The notes beneath the pieces are model-generated. The model searched no databases and was not told where the DNA came from. It was given only the letters and a program-made list of their open reading frames with translations. Shown here piece by piece: positions 16,406 through 17,109 of a stretch of 17,109 nucleotides of DNA. Source of the DNA: Rhodobiaceae bacterium (GTDB lineage Bacteria > Pseudomonadota > Alphaproteobacteria > Parvibaculales > Parvibaculaceae). Each line of letters begins with the position of its first letter. The first letter of the stretch is position 1. The stretch is taken from NCBI GenBank assembly GCA_002746275.1, contig NVWR01000001.1, forward strand, positions 701,426 through 718,534, read 5' to 3'. A program made the position numbers and the translations under genes.

Positions 16406-16750
16406 CTATTTGGCATGTGCCACACATGTCGCCGCCGCAGGATCGATATCCAAACGTGCGCGCCGGATGGGATCACCACACACCGCGCAATATCCAAATT
16501 CGCCTTCTTCAATTCTCGCAAACGCTAACTCGATCTTGCGCAAATCCAGTTGCCGCCGTCGCTCGGTCTCTTGAGCCATTGCCTGGTTCTGCAACGCATC
16601 CATTCGGCTCAATCGCCCCACGCTTTGCTGGTCGAGCAGCACAATATCGCTAGCACCTTTGGCCTTCACCCGAACCTCTTCCAGTTCAAGCCTCAGTGCC
16701 TCCAGCTTCGCCCCAAAAGCGGCAATATCCGCATCGCTCCACTCATCCAT
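16406..16750 (-). CDS. Short DksA/TraR-type zinc-finger protein
   Basis: A 114-residue protein of the DksA/TraR family, which bind the RNA polymerase secondary channel and alter promoter output. A long amphipathic coiled coil (about 10-85) carries the GRLSRMDALQNQAMA segment, with the Asp placed near the tip as in small alphaproteobacterial members. The C-terminal finger is CAVC, then 17 residues, then CVAH: the fourth ligand is His instead of Cys. His can bind zinc, so the finger may still fold. The length is shorter than E. coli DksA (151). The ATG at 16750 starts the homologous region; the frame extends to 16807. The ribosome site (TAGG) is weak. Confidence 0.87.
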   Translation of the reverse strand: MDEWSDADIAAFGAKLEALRLELEEVRVKAKGASDIVLLDQQSVGRLSRMDALQNQAMAQETERRRQLDLRKIELAFARIEEGEFGYCAVCGDPIRRARLDIDPAAATCVAHAK

Positions 16751-16839
16751 GTGGCAACCTATCACGGCAAACCAGCCCGAGGAAAACATCCTGTTTTCTT
16801 CGCACACCCGTCCCTACGAGGTAAATGAGGAGAATCAAT

Positions 16840-16861
16840 TCCGGACCTAGTCCAGACCTAG
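16840..16861. repeat. 11-bp tandem duplication at the acyl-CoA dehydrogenase-like stop codon
   Basis: TCCGGACCTAG (16840-16850) is followed directly by TCCAGACCTAG (16851-16861), differing at one base. The right copy contains the stop codon (16858-16860) of the minus-strand gene. It looks like a recent small slippage duplication; the inner GGAC/GTCC can also form a 4-bp stem. Confidence 0.5.
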
Positions 16862-17109
16862 AATGTAGAAATATCGGTCTCCAGGCCCAAATAGAGGCGT
16901 CCGGCCTGCTCCATTATCGGCTTTCCCACCATCATGTGCTGGGTCGCAACATTCACGTCCCGGAAGTGACGCTGCAGGGGAGAGCGGCGATAGACCGATG
17001 TCCCTCCTCCCAGATGATAGGCAATTGTCACAACCTCCGCTGCGGTGCGGGCACCAAACGAGGCTGCATTGCGAATGTCCCGACGATGCTCAAGCGTCAT
17101 CTGCCCCTT
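16858..17109 (-). CDS. Acyl-CoA dehydrogenase-fold flavoprotein, C-terminal fragment (5' end beyond window)
   Basis: The visible 84 residues, open to the right edge, match the C-terminal helical domain of acyl-CoA dehydrogenase-like flavin enzymes: ARTAAEVVTIAYHLGGGTSVYRRS, then PLQRHFRDVNVATQH and GRLYLGLE. This signature is strongest in the group that includes flavin-dependent monooxygenases (HsaA/DszC-like) as well as annotated acyl-CoA dehydrogenases; the catalytic and FAD-binding residues are out of view. An ATG at 17100 preceded by AAGGGG gives the look of a start, but homology continues upstream of it and an 80-residue protein would be only a piece of the domain, so I treat the gene as cut by the window. 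Confidence 0.8.
   Translation of the reverse strand, partial: KGQMTLEHRRDIRNAASFGARTAAEVVTIAYHLGGGTSVYRRSPLQRHFRDVNVATQHMMVGKPIMEQAGRLYLGLETDISTF

Noticed and set aside
16858..17100. A complete 80-residue small protein starting at the ATG at 17100
   Set aside because: Homology to the acyl-CoA dehydrogenase C-terminal domain indicates that the gene continues past the right edge.

Overview
The window looks like chromosome from a free-living, moderately GC-rich alphaproteobacterium. The support is a form II CoxL-type molybdenum hydroxylase, a DUF2336 protein, a short NAD kinase, an orphan Hpt protein, a short DksA-like zinc-finger protein, a beta-ketoadipate-type thiolase and a sterol-desaturase-family enzyme. 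A Rhizobiales/Parvibaculum-like lineage fits best, but genus cannot be fixed by eye. I see no rRNA, tRNA, CRISPR array, prophage or insertion sequence. Coding density is very high: no gap reaches 300 bp, the longest being 269 bp between the sterol desaturase and DUF2336 genes.

Left part (1-6446). A minus-strand catabolic block holds a molybdopterin-binding dehydrogenase large subunit (cut by the left edge) and, upstream of it, a class II aldolase/adducin-family protein. A small four-helix DUF3995 membrane protein on the plus strand interrupts the block. Next come, on the minus strand, an FAD-linked oxidase of the GlcD/D-2-hydroxyacid dehydrogenase family and glycerol kinase (glpK), 35 bp apart and probably co-transcribed.

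Middle (6618-10221). moaA, the first gene of molybdenum cofactor synthesis, runs divergently from glpK and lies a few kb from the molybdoenzyme. It converges on a minus-strand pair that may handle metal: a DUF2946 Cys-rich protein and an outer-membrane beta-barrel protein with a His/Met-rich mature N-terminus. nadK follows on the plus strand.

Signalling stretch (10222-15193). This holds a stand-alone Hpt phosphotransfer protein behind a hairpin-rich leader, a NUDT19-like Nudix hydrolase, an EAL-domain protein that has lost most catalytic residues, a 3-oxoadipyl-CoA thiolase (pcaF/paaJ type) and a DUF2336 helical-repeat protein.

Right end (15463-17109). All genes are on the minus strand: a di-iron sterol desaturase/fatty acid hydroxylase, a short DksA/TraR-type protein and the C-terminal end of an acyl-CoA-dehydrogenase-fold flavoprotein cut by the right edge.

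I found no complete, clearly new multi-gene system. The best leads are the catalytically degenerate EAL protein beside an orphan Hpt protein, the DUF2946/outer-membrane pair, and the molybdenum hydroxylase paired with a class II aldolase instead of its usual small and medium subunits.
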